Source: Desulfococcaceae bacterium HSG8 (lineage in GTDB: Bacteria; Desulfobacterota; Desulfobacteria; Desulfobacterales; 4be13). Taken from it: 59,648 nt of DNA. The first letter of the stretch is position 1; each line of letters opens with the position of its first letter. The stretch covers positions 1 to 59,648 of the forward strand of contig JAUCGG010000005.1 in the NCBI GenBank assembly GCA_030378015.1, in the 5' to 3' direction. The position numbers were made by a program, and so were the translations under genes. A model generated the notes under the pieces. That model was not told where the DNA came from, ran no database searches, and worked only from the letters and a program-made list of their open reading frames with translations. Shown piece after piece: positions 1 to 9,104 of the stretch.

Positions 1-501
1 TTTTCTATACGATCTTTTTCTTGCAATATTGTATGTATCGCAGATATAATAAAATTTGAGACAAATACATGGTCAGACAAGCGACCACTGACATGGGCCG
101 GGACACTTGTTAAAATTGATTCTGCATCTGATTTAGTGTTTTTTGAGTATAAAAACGGGGATAAAATTGAATCATTCAGAGTGCATGTCACACGAATTTA
201 TTCATTAACTATCGACAGTCAAGATCAAGTTAATAGAGCTTTACCAGCAACAAGGCAGGATTTATCCCAACCACTACCAACTAACCCAAGGCAGAAACGC
301 ATCTTAGAATTAACAAATGAAAATTTTGTGGTTGATGATATTCCCAAAAACGTAAGAGTCAGGGAAGGCACTATAATTACTCTCAATGGAAATATTGTTT
401 CGGCAGACATCCAGACAGTTATGTTGAAAGCACGAGCAGCAAATAGAAGTCAGGAATCGTTTGAAATCAGACGTTCTGACCTACTTAAATGGATCCGGTA
501 A
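1..501 (+). CDS. Hypothetical protein, 5' end outside the window
   Basis: This reading frame is open from base 1 to the TAA ending at 501, giving 166 visible residues with no stop. A GTG at 136 could start a 121-residue protein, but the open frame upstream continues as ordinary protein sequence, so a gene truncated by the window edge is more likely. No signal peptide, membrane segment or known motif is visible. The C-terminal half is basic and hydrophilic. I do not recognise the family. It ends 70 bp before the next gene on the same strand. Confidence 0.6.
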   Translation, partial: FSIRSFSCNIVCIADIIKFETNTWSDKRPLTWAGTLVKIDSASDLVFFEYKNGDKIESFRVHVTRIYSLTIDSQDQVNRALPATRQDLSQPLPTNPRQKRILELTNENFVVDDIPKNVRVREGTIITLNGNIVSADIQTVMLKARAANRSQESFEIRRSDLLKWIR

Positions 502-571
502 ATTGCTGTTATGAGGCAACTCACCCGACTATGCCCTTTTTGAATAATAATAATAAAAAAAGTTGCTGAGA

Positions 572-1414
572 ATGAAAAAAATTAAAGAAGCCTTTGCCCA
601 AACAGATCAGAAATATCGGAATATTCTAAATCAAGTCGAACCTTATATGTTGTATTATCCGGGAAATTTCAAATATTTTGATATGGCTCCATGGGGCTAT
701 GAAATTCCAGAAGAAAACCGCTTCTCATGTATAAAAATGAAGAGTGAAAAATTTTGTGAGTTTATCCAAACTTTAGATAGTTTGACATATACAAACGGGC
801 TGTCCATGCAGAAATGGATGCATTTTGACTTTGCTGAAATGCCGGGCGGTATTTTCGGTTTCGGAGTAAAGAGTTCTTCTCTGAATGACTCGCTTTTGAG
901 GCATTATAAAATTACACCTGATTATGAGGGTATCATTCCGATATCCATGCTTAGCCTTAATCCCATGGTTTCAAGAGGCTGCTGGTTTGGACATACCTTT
1001 GCTTCAGTTAATGGAATGATGACAGTTAAGTTGTCGGGACTTGGATTACTGACATTTATTATTGGATTAAAGGTTTTTGGCATCAAAACATCTTTTTTCC
1101 AAATTGAATGGGGTTCAATGGTTTTTAATGTCACTTCGCAGACTGCCGATATGCATATAATCAGCGCTTATACACCAGCCCATACTTTCAAACACTCTCT
1201 GACTTTTAAATCTGATTATACTGATGAGATATTGATTAACGCTCTGAGTGGTGAGCGCAGAGAAGCTGATAGCTGGGATTTTCTGTATCCCTCGGACGAT
1301 GAGAAGTTTTCTGTTGATATTCAGCATCGGATTGAAGAAGGGGAAAAATTTACAATCGCCGGACGACCCATTATCCGAGACGGAAGAACTTTCTATCCGG
1401 TTGTGGAAAAATAA
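572..1414 (+). CDS. Hypothetical protein, 280 aa, upstream of a P-type ATPase
   Basis: I start this gene at the ATG at 572 rather than the in-frame TTG at 563, because it gives the usual MKK-type beginning. The protein is 280 residues. It has a hydrophobic stretch around residues 155-180 rich in G, L, I and F, but no clear signal peptide or multi-span topology. I do not recognise the family. It ends 33 bp before the P-type ATPase gene on the same strand, so the two are probably co-transcribed and the protein may be an accessory to that transporter; this is inference from position only. Confidence 0.65.
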   Translation: MKKIKEAFAQTDQKYRNILNQVEPYMLYYPGNFKYFDMAPWGYEIPEENRFSCIKMKSEKFCEFIQTLDSLTYTNGLSMQKWMHFDFAEMPGGIFGFGVKSSSLNDSLLRHYKITPDYEGIIPISMLSLNPMVSRGCWFGHTFASVNGMMTVKLSGLGLLTFIIGLKVFGIKTSFFQIEWGSMVFNVTSQTADMHIISAYTPAHTFKHSLTFKSDYTDEILINALSGERREADSWDFLYPSDDEKFSVDIQHRIEEGEKFTIAGRPIIRDGRTFYPVVEK

Positions 1415-1447
1415 GCATTTAAAATAAATTGTTAAATCGGGGAGTGT

Positions 1448-3538
1448 ATGTTTATCGAAGTCTGCTTTTTATGTGTCGGGTTGCATGCCGCATCAAAATT
1501 ATACAAAAAAATATCTGAAAAAATTCTGAAATCAGATACGGCATATCAGGATTTTATTCAAAAAAAAATTGATCCCTTTTTCGGGAATATTCGTGATCAG
1601 CAATTGCAGACATTATCTCATACGGAAGTGCTGCCCAAAATCAGTAAAGAAGAAAAGGATGCCAATCGGCGTTTGGGAGTCGCCTCTGTGAATCTGTCGG
1701 GAGCTCTTGTTTGTAAATTGCTTTATCCGCCTCTTCTTATTACAACAATTCCCGTTACTCTCTGGCTTTGCCTGCGTCATTTTAAAAATGCTTATCGTTC
1801 ACTTTTTAAAGAACACAGGATCAGTATAGCTGTACTTGATACAATTTTAGTACTCTGGGGCACATTGGCACACTATTTCTTTGTGGGAGCTTTGAGTATT
1901 TTCTTATTCAGTCTGAGCGAAAAGCTGCTCTCAAAAACAAGAGATAATTCCCGAAAAAAACTCATCAATGTGTTCAGTCAGCATCCCTGTTATGTCTGGA
2001 TACTGGTCGGCGGCTCAGAGGTTGAGATTCCGTTTGAACAGTTAAAGACTGATGATATCGTTGTGGTGAATGCCGGTGAAATTATCCCGGCAGACGGCAC
2101 GATTACAAGCGGTATTGCTTCAATTGATCAACGGGCACTGACGGGCGAATCCCAGCCTGCTGAAAAAGGAACCGGCGAACAGGTTTTTGCTTCGACGATT
2201 GTGTTGTCCGGAAAAATTCATATGCGGGCAGAAAAAACAGGACAGGAAACAGTTGCTGTAAAACTCGGTGAAATTCTCAATCATACCACAGAGTACAAAA
2301 CAACACTTGAGTCAAAGACAGAGCGGATCGTTGACTGGTCAGCCCTTCCGACACTTGTTTTAAGCGGTTTGGCTTATCCCGTCGCAGGAACGAGCGGTTC
2401 ACTGGCAGTTCTTCTGTCCAGTATCGGATATAATATGAGAATTCTTTCTCCGCTGAGTACACTGAACTTTCTCTGTATCACATCTCAGGACGGTATTCTG
2501 ATCAAAGACGGACGTGCCCTGGAAAAATTGGCTAAGATAGATACTGTTGTTTTTGACAAAACAGGGACGCTGACTCTGGAACAGCCTCTTATGAGCAATA
2601 TTTATTCCTTTAACGGACTTTCTGACAATGTGTTGCTCACATACGCTGCCGCTGCTGAATGCAGGCAGGAACATCCCATTTCCAGAGCTATTCTGGTAGC
2701 TGCCGGTGAACGAAAACTGAAATTGCCGAAGATTGATGATAAAAGTTATGAGGTCGGCTACGGAATCAGAGTAATTCTGTCTGATCAGCTTATCAGAGTA
2801 GGAAGCAAGCGTTTTATAGAAATGGAAAATATTCCCATTCCGAGTGAAATGGAAGAGATTGAGGCAAAGTGTGGTAATCAGGGGTATTCTCTTGTTCTGA
2901 TAGCTGTTAATGAGGAACTTGCCGGTGTGATTGAATTACATCCCGCCACACGTCCGGAATCAAAACAGGTCATCAGGCAGCTTCGGGAACGCAATATCAT
3001 GACATATATTATTTCAGGCGATCAGGAAAATCCTACTCAAAATCTGGCCGGGGAGTTGGGAACAGACCGCTATTTTCCCAATACACTCCCCGAACAAAAA
3101 GCAGAAATTGTTGAACAGCTTCAACAGGAAGGTAAAACAGTCTGCTTTGTCGGAGACGGTATCAATGATTCCATCGCATTGAAAAAAGCCGATGTATCCA
3201 TATCTCTGCGCGGAGCTGCGACTGCCGCCACAGACACTGCCCAGATTGTCCTGATGGATGAGAATCTGAAATGTCTCACTCATCTGATTGGTATTGCAGA
3301 AAAATTTGAAAATAACCAAAAAAAGAATCTGATGATAACAGTTGTTCCTAGTATAATTTGCATCGGGGGGGTGTTTTTAATGCATTTCGGCATATATACA
3401 TCAATAATATTATACTATGGCAGTTTGTTTGCCGGTATATTAAATTCGACCAAACCTTTATTAATTAACCCAAAAAAAATTGATAGCCTTGATGAATTCT
3501 CTCAGAATTCATTGAAGAGTAACCGACCTCCCGCATAG
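1448..3538 (+). CDS. P1B-like heavy-metal P-type ATPase lacking the CPC motif
   Basis: A 696-residue P-type ATPase. Seen: actuator TGES at residues 232-235, phosphorylation motif DKTGTLT with Asp370, the P1B-specific His-Pro pair at 409-410, and the hinge GDGIND at 569-574. There is no N-terminal CxxC metal-binding domain. In P1B pumps the CPC (or SPC/TPC) proline lies about 43 residues before the phosphorylated Asp; here that position reads I326-G327-Y328, and the first proline is P335. The general role, ATP-driven metal export through the inner membrane, follows from the family; the metal cannot be predicted without the CPC site. The stop codon lies inside a CTCCCGC/GCGGGAG hairpin. Confidence 0.85.
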   Translation: MFIEVCFLCVGLHAASKLYKKISEKILKSDTAYQDFIQKKIDPFFGNIRDQQLQTLSHTEVLPKISKEEKDANRRLGVASVNLSGALVCKLLYPPLLITTIPVTLWLCLRHFKNAYRSLFKEHRISIAVLDTILVLWGTLAHYFFVGALSIFLFSLSEKLLSKTRDNSRKKLINVFSQHPCYVWILVGGSEVEIPFEQLKTDDIVVVNAGEIIPADGTITSGIASIDQRALTGESQPAEKGTGEQVFASTIVLSGKIHMRAEKTGQETVAVKLGEILNHTTEYKTTLESKTERIVDWSALPTLVLSGLAYPVAGTSGSLAVLLSSIGYNMRILSPLSTLNFLCITSQDGILIKDGRALEKLAKIDTVVFDKTGTLTLEQPLMSNIYSFNGLSDNVLLTYAAAAECRQEHPISRAILVAAGERKLKLPKIDDKSYEVGYGIRVILSDQLIRVGSKRFIEMENIPIPSEMEEIEAKCGNQGYSLVLIAVNEELAGVIELHPATRPESKQVIRQLRERNIMTYIISGDQENPTQNLAGELGTDRYFPNTLPEQKAEIVEQLQQEGKTVCFVGDGINDSIALKKADVSISLRGAATAATDTAQIVLMDENLKCLTHLIGIAEKFENNQKKNLMITVVPSIICIGGVFLMHFGIYTSIILYYGSLFAGILNSTKPLLINPKKIDSLDEFSQNSLKSNRPPA

Positions 3539-3570
3539 CGGGAGACTTCAGGAAGCCCCCCGGAGGGGGC
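3528..3570. other. Two adjacent GC hairpins at the ATPase 3' end
   Basis: CTCCCGC-ATA-GCGGGAG (3528-3544) overlaps the ATPase stop codon and is followed by GCCCCC-CGGA-GGGGGC (3555-3570). Neither is followed by a T run, so they may stabilise the mRNA end rather than act as an intrinsic terminator. The remaining sequence to 3720 shows no gene. Confidence 0.4.
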
Positions 3571-3720
3571 ATCGCACGTCGCAACCGGATTTGTTCCGAT
3601 CAGTTCCCCGGATCAGGAACCTCCGGGGAGTGTTCCCTGCTTTCATACAGAATTGCCCGGAGATTGTCCCGCATTATGCCATGTCAGCGTACGCCGGAAC
3701 GGCAGAGCCTTTTCGGGTCG

Positions 3721-3744
3721 CTCCGCCAGAGGCGGAGGTTTTAT
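3721..3744 (+). terminator. Possible intrinsic terminator
   Basis: CTCCGCC-AGA-GGCGGAG stem with a 3-nt loop followed by GTTTTAT. It lies about 180 bp after the P-type ATPase stop and before the attC-like half site. The T run is short, so the call is tentative. Confidence 0.4.
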
Positions 3745-3819
3745 ATCATAATAATTCAACAAGCGGGGCATGACAGGAACGGGCGCAACAACACACCATT
3801 AACACAACAAGCATAACAA

Positions 3820-3840
3820 GATAACCTGTCGTTTGAACGG
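3820..3840 (+). other. attC-like left half site, intron target
   Basis: The 20 bases from ATAACC to ...ACGG immediately precede the group II intron start at 3841. The same 20-nt spacing from ATAACC (or TAATCC) to the intron start is seen before the introns at 7623, 14582 and about 25449. A second GCATAAC box lies at 3811-3817. The resemblance is to the R''-L'' arm of integron attC sites such as the complete hairpins at 23299 and 23486. Confidence 0.4.
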
Positions 3841-4494
3841 GTGCGATATGAAGTCGCTGATTTGATTGTTAATTCCGTTTCTCATTGAGAAACGGGAGTT
3901 TAACCTGTCGTGTTGCTGACAGTTTCTTACTCCGGCATGCGTCGCCGGTAACGGCGGGGTGTGAGAGCCCGGAGGACAATGTAACCCTCATGCCGCAAGG
4001 CACGGGAGAGAAAACCGTGAGAAATTCTCAATTCTGGCAGCATCGCAAGCCGGGTGGGAACTAAGAAGGACGATATGCGTAACATATGTGAACCGCCGTG
4101 TTTCGGCAGGCTCAAAAACCATAAGCGTCGTGAACGCACGACAAGCCAAAGATGCTGACAGGCTTGAACAAAAAGGTGAGGGGTGAGGTCAGTGCGCTCC
4201 GCTTTCGCACTGCGCAACCTGAGATTCCCTCGAAAGGGTGCAGACTTCCGAGTGGTCTTTCGTCACGAGAAAACCCGGGAACGGCCTGGAAACGGAAGTT
4301 CACAGATTGGGAGCAGCCGTGAATGCTGCTGGCGTGAGCCCGGGCCTCAAAAGAGACTCATGCCGCCTACTGGCGCATATCGTGAGACGCAAGACCGGTT
4401 TCAGGCCGGGTTCCTCACGGAGCCTTCGCAAGGGAAACTCACACGTCCGGTTCTTAGGGGCTGGGGGCTGGCAACAGCCTCCTGGCTACCCGAC
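3841..4494 (+). mobile_element. ORF-less group II intron (copy A)
   Basis: A 654-bp element beginning GTGCG and ending ...CTACCCGAC, as expected for group II introns (GUGYG at the 5' end, AY at the 3' end). A domain V-like hairpin lies near 4414-4453 (GGAGCC...GAAA...GGTTC), followed by a domain VI-like stem ending in CTACCCGAC. No reverse transcriptase is encoded; the short ORFs inside are chance frames. It is closely related to copies C (7623) and D (14582) and would need a maturase in trans to splice. It sits between the ATPase and the DUF362 gene. Confidence 0.75.
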
Positions 4495-4558
4495 TATCTT
4501 TCAAAAGTTGATAGCTGCCAATTGATAATTTACTAAATCATAAGCGGAGAATTGTATA

Positions 4559-6001
4559 ATGATTTCAAGAACTGTTTTCACAAGGAAACTACGGGCATCT
4601 CACCAAACTGAAAGTTTTACAAAATTTCTACCCCTTAATTATGAACTGGTCACAGAGATAAGAAGTGCGGTAAAGGATGTATTCGATGCCATAGGAGGAA
4701 AAAATCTTATCAAGTCAAGCGGGGATGTTTATATCAAGCCCAATGGTATTGATGCCAAGCCATATTGTTTTACAAGACCGGAAGTAGTAAAGGCTGTTAT
4801 TAAGTACTGGTTTGACGCGGGCGCAAAGAATGTATATCTCATGGAAAATTCGACACAGGCCAATTATACGCGTATTGTGTTTGAAGGCAACGGCTATAAG
4901 AAAGTCTGCCGAGAAACCTGCGCCATTCCCATTTATCTTGATGAGGAAAAGACAGAAATATTCAAATTCAAGGGCAAAAAACCGGTTAGCAATGGCAATC
5001 CTGACGGGTATGACCTGATAAGTTTTAAAATGCCGGTCACTGTTGTAAAAAAACTGATCGACAAGGGACATGAAAATCTCTATATCAACTTACCGAAACT
5101 GAAGACCCACTCTATGTCCGGGGTTACCCTGGGAATTAAAAACCAGTGGGGATTGCCCGCGCATACAAGCAGAGGCATGGACCATAACCACAATCTTCAT
5201 TGTAAACTGATTGATGTTCTTTCCTATATTAAACCGGATGTAACGCTCATTGAAGGTGTCGAAGGGAGCATTTATGGTCATTATCCGGCCCTTGCGTTGG
5301 CCGATGATTGCATCAAACCCTTTCGTTTACTTATCGGCAGCAGAAATGTGGTTGCCGCTGATCTTGTCGGAGCCAAAATATTTGGTCTTGAGAAGAAAGA
5401 TGTTCCTCACTTGCGGATAGCCATTGAGCGGGGGTTCAGTGGAGATATAAGAAGTCTTCAGGATATTGATATGGCAGGTGATATAACCAACCCTGACTCA
5501 GTTGATCTTATCGGTGATATGCCAAAAGTGGGATCATACCCAACAGACCTGTATGATTCTTTTCCGGATGATGTGAAAATTATTAAAGGGAAGGAACTGG
5601 CCTGTCGGGAAGGGTGCGTCAACAACCCATTGACATTATTACAGATACTTTATAACGATCATAATGGTAAAGGGGGTTGGACTCTTTTGATGGGTAAGGG
5701 CTTCGATAAGCAAGAGATTCTCAATCTGGAAGGTAAAGTACTCATTGCGGGACACTGTGCTATTGAAGAAGTTTCTCCGCTCCTGATCAGAAAGCTGAAA
5801 AGAAAAAATGTATATCTCAGTGGAGAATGCAATGATCTCTGTTCAACAGCGGAGGCGATGTTTCATCTTATGAAAATCAATCCGATAGATATAGTTCCCA
5901 TAAATCTTGTAACGGCATTGCGTGCCTTAATAACGGCCAAATTAAAAGGTTCCGAATCAAGAGTACCTAATCCTTTATCGCATATATGGAAAAGAGTATA
6001 G
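4559..6001 (+). CDS. DUF362 domain protein
   Basis: A 480-residue protein matching the DUF362 family: an early KPN motif, a central NLPKLKTH segment, then GVTLGIKN, which is the family core. DUF362 proteins are often fused to ferredoxin-type 4Fe-4S domains; no CxxCxxC cluster motif is visible here, so this is a stand-alone version. No signal peptide is visible, so it is probably cytoplasmic. Its function is unknown in general. It begins 64 bp after the 3' end of intron A, so the intron now separates it from whatever lay upstream. A GGAG lies 11 nt before the ATG. Confidence 0.75.
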   Translation: MISRTVFTRKLRASHQTESFTKFLPLNYELVTEIRSAVKDVFDAIGGKNLIKSSGDVYIKPNGIDAKPYCFTRPEVVKAVIKYWFDAGAKNVYLMENSTQANYTRIVFEGNGYKKVCRETCAIPIYLDEEKTEIFKFKGKKPVSNGNPDGYDLISFKMPVTVVKKLIDKGHENLYINLPKLKTHSMSGVTLGIKNQWGLPAHTSRGMDHNHNLHCKLIDVLSYIKPDVTLIEGVEGSIYGHYPALALADDCIKPFRLLIGSRNVVAADLVGAKIFGLEKKDVPHLRIAIERGFSGDIRSLQDIDMAGDITNPDSVDLIGDMPKVGSYPTDLYDSFPDDVKIIKGKELACREGCVNNPLTLLQILYNDHNGKGGWTLLMGKGFDKQEILNLEGKVLIAGHCAIEEVSPLLIRKLKRKNVYLSGECNDLCSTAEAMFHLMKINPIDIVPINLVTALRALITAKLKGSESRVPNPLSHIWKRV

Positions 6002-6301
6002 GTGTCTGATGTTGATAGGACGAGGATTGCTTACGTACCTCGCTCAGTTCCAGCAACCTCTCATTTAGGTCGTTATATCATTTTTTGAAAGGAGGAAATT
6101 TTTACCCTCAAATACTCCTTTTACCCCATAGCTTTATCCTGCGTCTCATGTAATAAGAGGTTATGATTATAGCAGTTAAATAATGATGTTTTTAAGGAGG
6201 GTAAAGCGGGTAAAGCTAATGAAAAAGATGATGTCTTTTGGTTTGTTTCAGAAAAAGGAGAGTGGTGTGACGAACAGAATTCACGTTTTATCTTTAACTT
6301 A

Positions 6302-6391
6302 TTGATTTTGCTTATCGGGCTGGCGATAATTGTTATGAGTGGATGTGCTCCCACAACATTTACAAGAATGAGGTTTAGCTATCAGCCTTAA
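6302..6391 (+). pseudogene. Lipoprotein-signal-like fragment
   Basis: A frame open after about 6175 without an ATG contains a hydrophobic run followed by VMSGC, a lipobox-like motif, then 15 residues and a TAA at 6389-6391. It may be the remnant of a small lipoprotein gene; TTG at 6302 or 6308 would be the only start. The rest of the gap 6002-6400 shows no gene. Confidence 0.2.
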
Positions 6392-6399
6392 TGATGCGG

Positions 6400-6706
6400 A
6401 TAGCGGCTATGCCGTAATCCGAAAGGATGCAAACTTCCGACAGGCGGAGGATCACGGGAAAGATTACGAAAAGTTTTACCGCAGTTTGCACGGACAGACA
6501 CCGTGCCTCCGGACCGACAGGTGACGGCGCTGCGGACGGGCAACCGTAAGCTGAGTAAGAATCCGTACCGTGAAGTCGGCGGAAGACTGTTTTTCGTCGG
6601 CGGGTGCTTCACCGGCGTCTTATCGCTGCGTGAGCCGTGTGCGGGGAAACTTGCACGCACGGTTCTTAGAGGACGGGGGAGTAGTAATACTCCCTTTTTA
6701 CCCAAC
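6400..6706 (+). mobile_element. Group II intron 3' portion (copy B)
   Basis: The sequence GTGAGCCGTGTGCGGG-GAAA-CTTGCACGCACGGTTC near 6622-6664 is a clear domain V hairpin and is followed by a domain VI stem and the 3' end ...TTTACCCAAC at 6706. The 5' half with the GTGCG end is missing, so this is a truncated intron from a different subfamily than copies A, C and D. The short ORFs on both strands here are not genes. Confidence 0.65.
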
Positions 6707-6754
6707 ACCGGCGGGCGCATCGGTTGTGAGGCGTATCGGCAAACCCCGTCCGCC

Positions 6755-6774
6755 GCCGAACTCGGTCGTTAGCC
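6755..6774 (+). other. attC-like right half site
   Basis: GAACTCGGTCGTTAGCC resembles the right arm of the complete attC-like hairpin at 23299-23382 (GAACTTGGTCGTTATTG) and ends in GTTAGCC, a good match to the R' consensus GTTRRRY. It lies 62 nt after the 3' end of intron B and just before the substrate-binding gene at 6811, as expected if the intron had split an attC. Confidence 0.4.
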
Positions 6775-6810
6775 CTTCACATTAAATTAATGAGTCAGAA
6801 AGGAGTATTG

Positions 6811-7569
6811 ATGAAAAAAACAATTTGTCCGATGATAACTGTTGCCATGTTGTTTTTGATTGGTTCTGAACTATGTTTTGCTGACCAGACTCTGAAGGTA
6901 GCCTTCGGAGATGCATTGCCTCCGTGGGTTATTCCTGAAACTGATAACGGGATAGCTATTGATATTATGAAAGAAACTCTTGAGCCGGCAGGTTATGTCA
7001 TAAAACCCGTATATGTTCCGTATGCAAGACGTCTGATATCATACAAATACGGCAAAGTTGATGCAGTTTGTGATGTTAATCCGAATATCATAAGAGATTC
7101 TGAACTTGAAGGTTATTTTTCAGTAATCGCATATGCTTATGAGAATATCGGTGTGTCGCTGAAGAAGAAAGGTTACAGTTTTTCAAAGATAAGTGATCTG
7201 GCTGACTACAGTGTTGTCTCATGGCAGGGAGCAAAAGCGGCAATAGGAGGTGAATATGCCGATATGGCCAATAAAAATAAAAAATACAGAGAACTGGCAA
7301 AGCAGAAGACTCAGATCAAATTGCTGTATATGGGAAGAGAGGATGTGATTCAGCTGGACAGACAGATATTCAGATATTTTCGCAAAAAAGTGTCCGAAGA
7401 AGGCAAAATAGATACGGACCAGCCTGTCGATATTTTCTCGCTGTTTGGAAAAAACAAATGCGGCTTTCTTTTCAGAGATAGAAATGCCCGGAATGCTTTT
7501 GACAAGAACTTCGCCAAATTAAAGGCCAGCGGCAGATATGAGAAACTATTTGAAAAATATACTGAATAA
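6811..7569 (+). CDS. Periplasmic solute-binding protein, family 3
   Basis: A 252-residue protein with an N-terminal signal peptide (MKKT, hydrophobic core to about residue 21, FA-D cleavage) and the fold of amino-acid type solute-binding proteins: LKVAFGDALPPWV at the start of the mature chain, a GIAIDIMKETLE helix and the closing FAKLKASGRYEKLFEKY helix. I chose the ATG at 6811, which has AAAGGAG 7-12 nt upstream, over the ATG at 6790. No permease or ATPase gene lies next to it, so it may feed a distant ABC transporter or a sensor. An attC-like right half lies upstream and intron C starts 53 bp downstream. Confidence 0.8.
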   Translation: MKKTICPMITVAMLFLIGSELCFADQTLKVAFGDALPPWVIPETDNGIAIDIMKETLEPAGYVIKPVYVPYARRLISYKYGKVDAVCDVNPNIIRDSELEGYFSVIAYAYENIGVSLKKKGYSFSKISDLADYSVVSWQGAKAAIGGEYADMANKNKKYRELAKQKTQIKLLYMGREDVIQLDRQIFRYFRKKVSEEGKIDTDQPVDIFSLFGKNKCGFLFRDRNARNAFDKNFAKLKASGRYEKLFEKYTE

Positions 7570-7622
7570 AATGGAATTAAGCGGAAATGCTAACAACAGG
7601 AGCTAATCCGGCAATGCAGCGG

Positions 7623-8230
7623 GTGCAACATGAAGTCGCTGATCTGATTGTCAGTTCCGATTCTCATTAATGAAAATCGGGAGTCTGACCCGTCATGTTG
7701 CTGACGGTTTCTTACTCCGACATGCGTCTCCGGTAACGGAGAGGTGTGAGAGCTCGGAGGACAATGTAGCCCTTGCGTCGCAAGACGCAGAAGAACGAAC
7801 CGTGAGGGGAGATCAACTCTGGCAGCATCATAAGCCGGATGGGAACTGAGAAGGACGATATGCGTAACATATGTGAATCGCCGTGTTTCGGCAGGCTCAA
7901 CAACCATAAGCGTCGTGAACGCACGGACAAGCTAAAGATGCTGATAAGCCTGAACCAAAAGGTGAGGTGAGGGTATGGTCAGGGCAATCCGGTTTTGTCC
8001 TGCGTAACCTGCGATTCCCCCGAAAGGGTGCAGACTTCCGAGTGGTCTTTCGTCACGAGAAAACCCGGGAACGGCGTGGAAACGGGAGTTCACAGATTGG
8101 GAGCAGCCGTGAATGCTGCTGGCGTGAGCCCTGACCTCGAAAGAGACTCATGCCGCCTAATGGCGCATATCGTGAAGGTCTGAGATGCGACGCCGATTTC
8201 AGGCCGGGTTCCTCACGGAGCCTTCGTAAA
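7623..8230 (+). mobile_element. ORF-less group II intron, 3' end broken (copy C)
   Basis: Starts GTGCAACATGAAGTCGCTG, nearly identical to copies A and D, and follows copy A through domain I up to the start of domain V (CACGGAGCCTTCG near 8216). From about 8227 the alignment with copy A breaks and the domain V and VI 3' halves are not recognisable. The preceding 19 bases (TAATCCGGCAATGCAGCGG) match the target seen before copy D. No coding sequence. From 8231 to 8465 I see nothing recognisable. Confidence 0.65.
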
Positions 8231-8465
8231 TGCCTGAGCCGTAGGAACTCTCACACCGCCATGCCTGAAAAGGAGGCGAGAATGCCAGCCTGCGGGAGAG
8301 AGGGCGGAGGCGGCACAGTAGCCGGATGTCTTTCTGTAATGGGAAGGACATGGTGAAGGTCTGCCAGGCTCCGACGGCGGAAAGCCCGGATGTCGCCTTA
8401 AGTATGGGATGCGGACAGACAGCGGCTTCCGAGACCGCTGACGGTCTCATACACAGAAATGTGTG

Positions 8466-8519
8466 GCAAAGCTTGCTTTGCGGGAATCCCGCAGTGGCGC
8501 AAAGCAAGCTTTGCACTCC
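8466..8519. repeat. GCAAAGC palindromic repeat (copy 1)
   Basis: Imperfect inverted repeat GCAAAGCTTGCTTTGC ... GCAAAGCAAGCTTTGC around a GGGA/TCCC loop. It belongs to a family of hairpins bounded by GGAGTGCAAAGC and GCTTTGCACTCC with copies at 8581, 8707, 27815 and 51788. Confidence 0.6.
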
Positions 8520-8530
8520 TCCGTTTTAAT

Positions 8531-8566
8531 CCGGACATTATTTATGAAACAGAGCATAGTGTCCGG
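8531..8566. repeat. GAAACAGAGCA hairpin repeat (copy 1)
   Basis: CCGGACA and TGTCCGG flank a core TTATTTATGAAACAGAGCA. Related copies with different flanking arms occur at 8646, 16383 and 16521. Confidence 0.5.
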
Positions 8567-8580
8567 GTTATAAATTCCGC

Positions 8581-8637
8581 GGAGTGCAAAGCTTGCTTTG
8601 TCTGTCCGGGATTATTGCAAAGCAGGCTTTGCACTCC
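8581..8637. repeat. GCAAAGC palindromic repeat (copy 2)
   Basis: GGAGTGCAAAGCTTGCTTTG and CAAAGCAGGCTTTGCACTCC form the arms of a 57-bp hairpin. Confidence 0.6.
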
Positions 8638-8645
8638 GCAAGCCT

Positions 8646-8689
8646 GACATTATTTATGGAACTGAGCATCCAGTTCCATAAATAATGTC
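8646..8689. repeat. Perfect 19-bp inverted repeat
   Basis: GACATTATTTATGGAACTG, a 6-nt loop AGCATC, then the exact reverse complement. It is a variant of the GAAACAGAGCA hairpin family. Confidence 0.6.
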
Positions 8690-8706
8690 CGGGGTTGAAA
8701 TCCGGC

Positions 8707-8774
8707 GGAGTACAAAGCGAAGCTTTGTCTCACCACGGAAATCAGCACACACAAAGCTTCGCTTTGTACTTTCC
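8707..8774. repeat. GCAAAGC palindromic repeat (copy 3)
   Basis: GGAGTACAAAGCGAAGCTTT and its near-complement, with about 22 nt between the arms. Confidence 0.55.
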
Positions 8775-8860
8775 CGGAAACCGAAACCTGCATACCGGCC
8801 GCCGGTTTATGCCCGCGCACACTCGCCGAATCCCCGGGTCAGGACGGGAACGGACAGCCG

Positions 8861-9088
8861 GGACGTCCGAAATATGAGCTTGCCGACATATTCAGGCTGC
8901 ATAGTATGACAAACGAACAGCTTGCGGCAATGGCCGCTGTGGAAAGCTGCCGAACAGCAGTGTACGGGTTTCACGCGGATATCTGCGATGAGTGCGGCAA
9001 CATCGAAAGGGCTTACAACTCCTGCCGCAACTGTCCGAAGTGTCACCATCAAAGAAATCCCTGGAGAACTGATTTCCGACATTTTTAA
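8861..9088 (+). pseudogene. IS91-family transposase N-terminal remnant
   Basis: The frame ending at the TAA at 9086-9088 reads RPKYELADIFRLH, then an ACRTA-like segment and a zinc-finger region (CDECGN...YNSCRN-CPKC). This matches the N-terminal zinc-binding domain of IS91-type transposases (consensus CDECGH...YNSCRNRHCPKCQ). The RH pair between the cysteines is missing, and the catalytic Y2 domain is absent, so this is a broken fragment. Its 3' end abuts the ribosome-binding site of the SpoIIE gene. Confidence 0.65.
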
Positions 9089-9104
9089 AACAGAGGAAAA
9101 AACA

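Noticed and set aside
3591-3773. 60-residue plus-strand ORF after the ATPase
   Set aside because: It spans hairpins and a terminator-like stem, with no RBS.
3927-4536. Several ORFs of 60-117 residues on both strands
   Set aside because: They lie inside group II intron A, repeat in copy C with the same shifts, and have basic, Arg/Ser-rich compositions typical of structured RNA read as protein.
6388-6785. ORFs of 71-110 residues on both strands
   Set aside because: They overlap intron B domains and the attC-like half site; no RBS or recognisable motif.
7590-8647. ORFs of 62-105 residues on both strands
   Set aside because: Shadows of intron C and of the GCAAAGC palindromes.
8922-9104. Extension of the SpoIIE protein by 61 residues at the N-terminus
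   Set aside because: This stretch overlaps the IS91 transposase remnant in another frame and lacks an RBS; the ATG at 9105 has one and begins directly before the first membrane helix.
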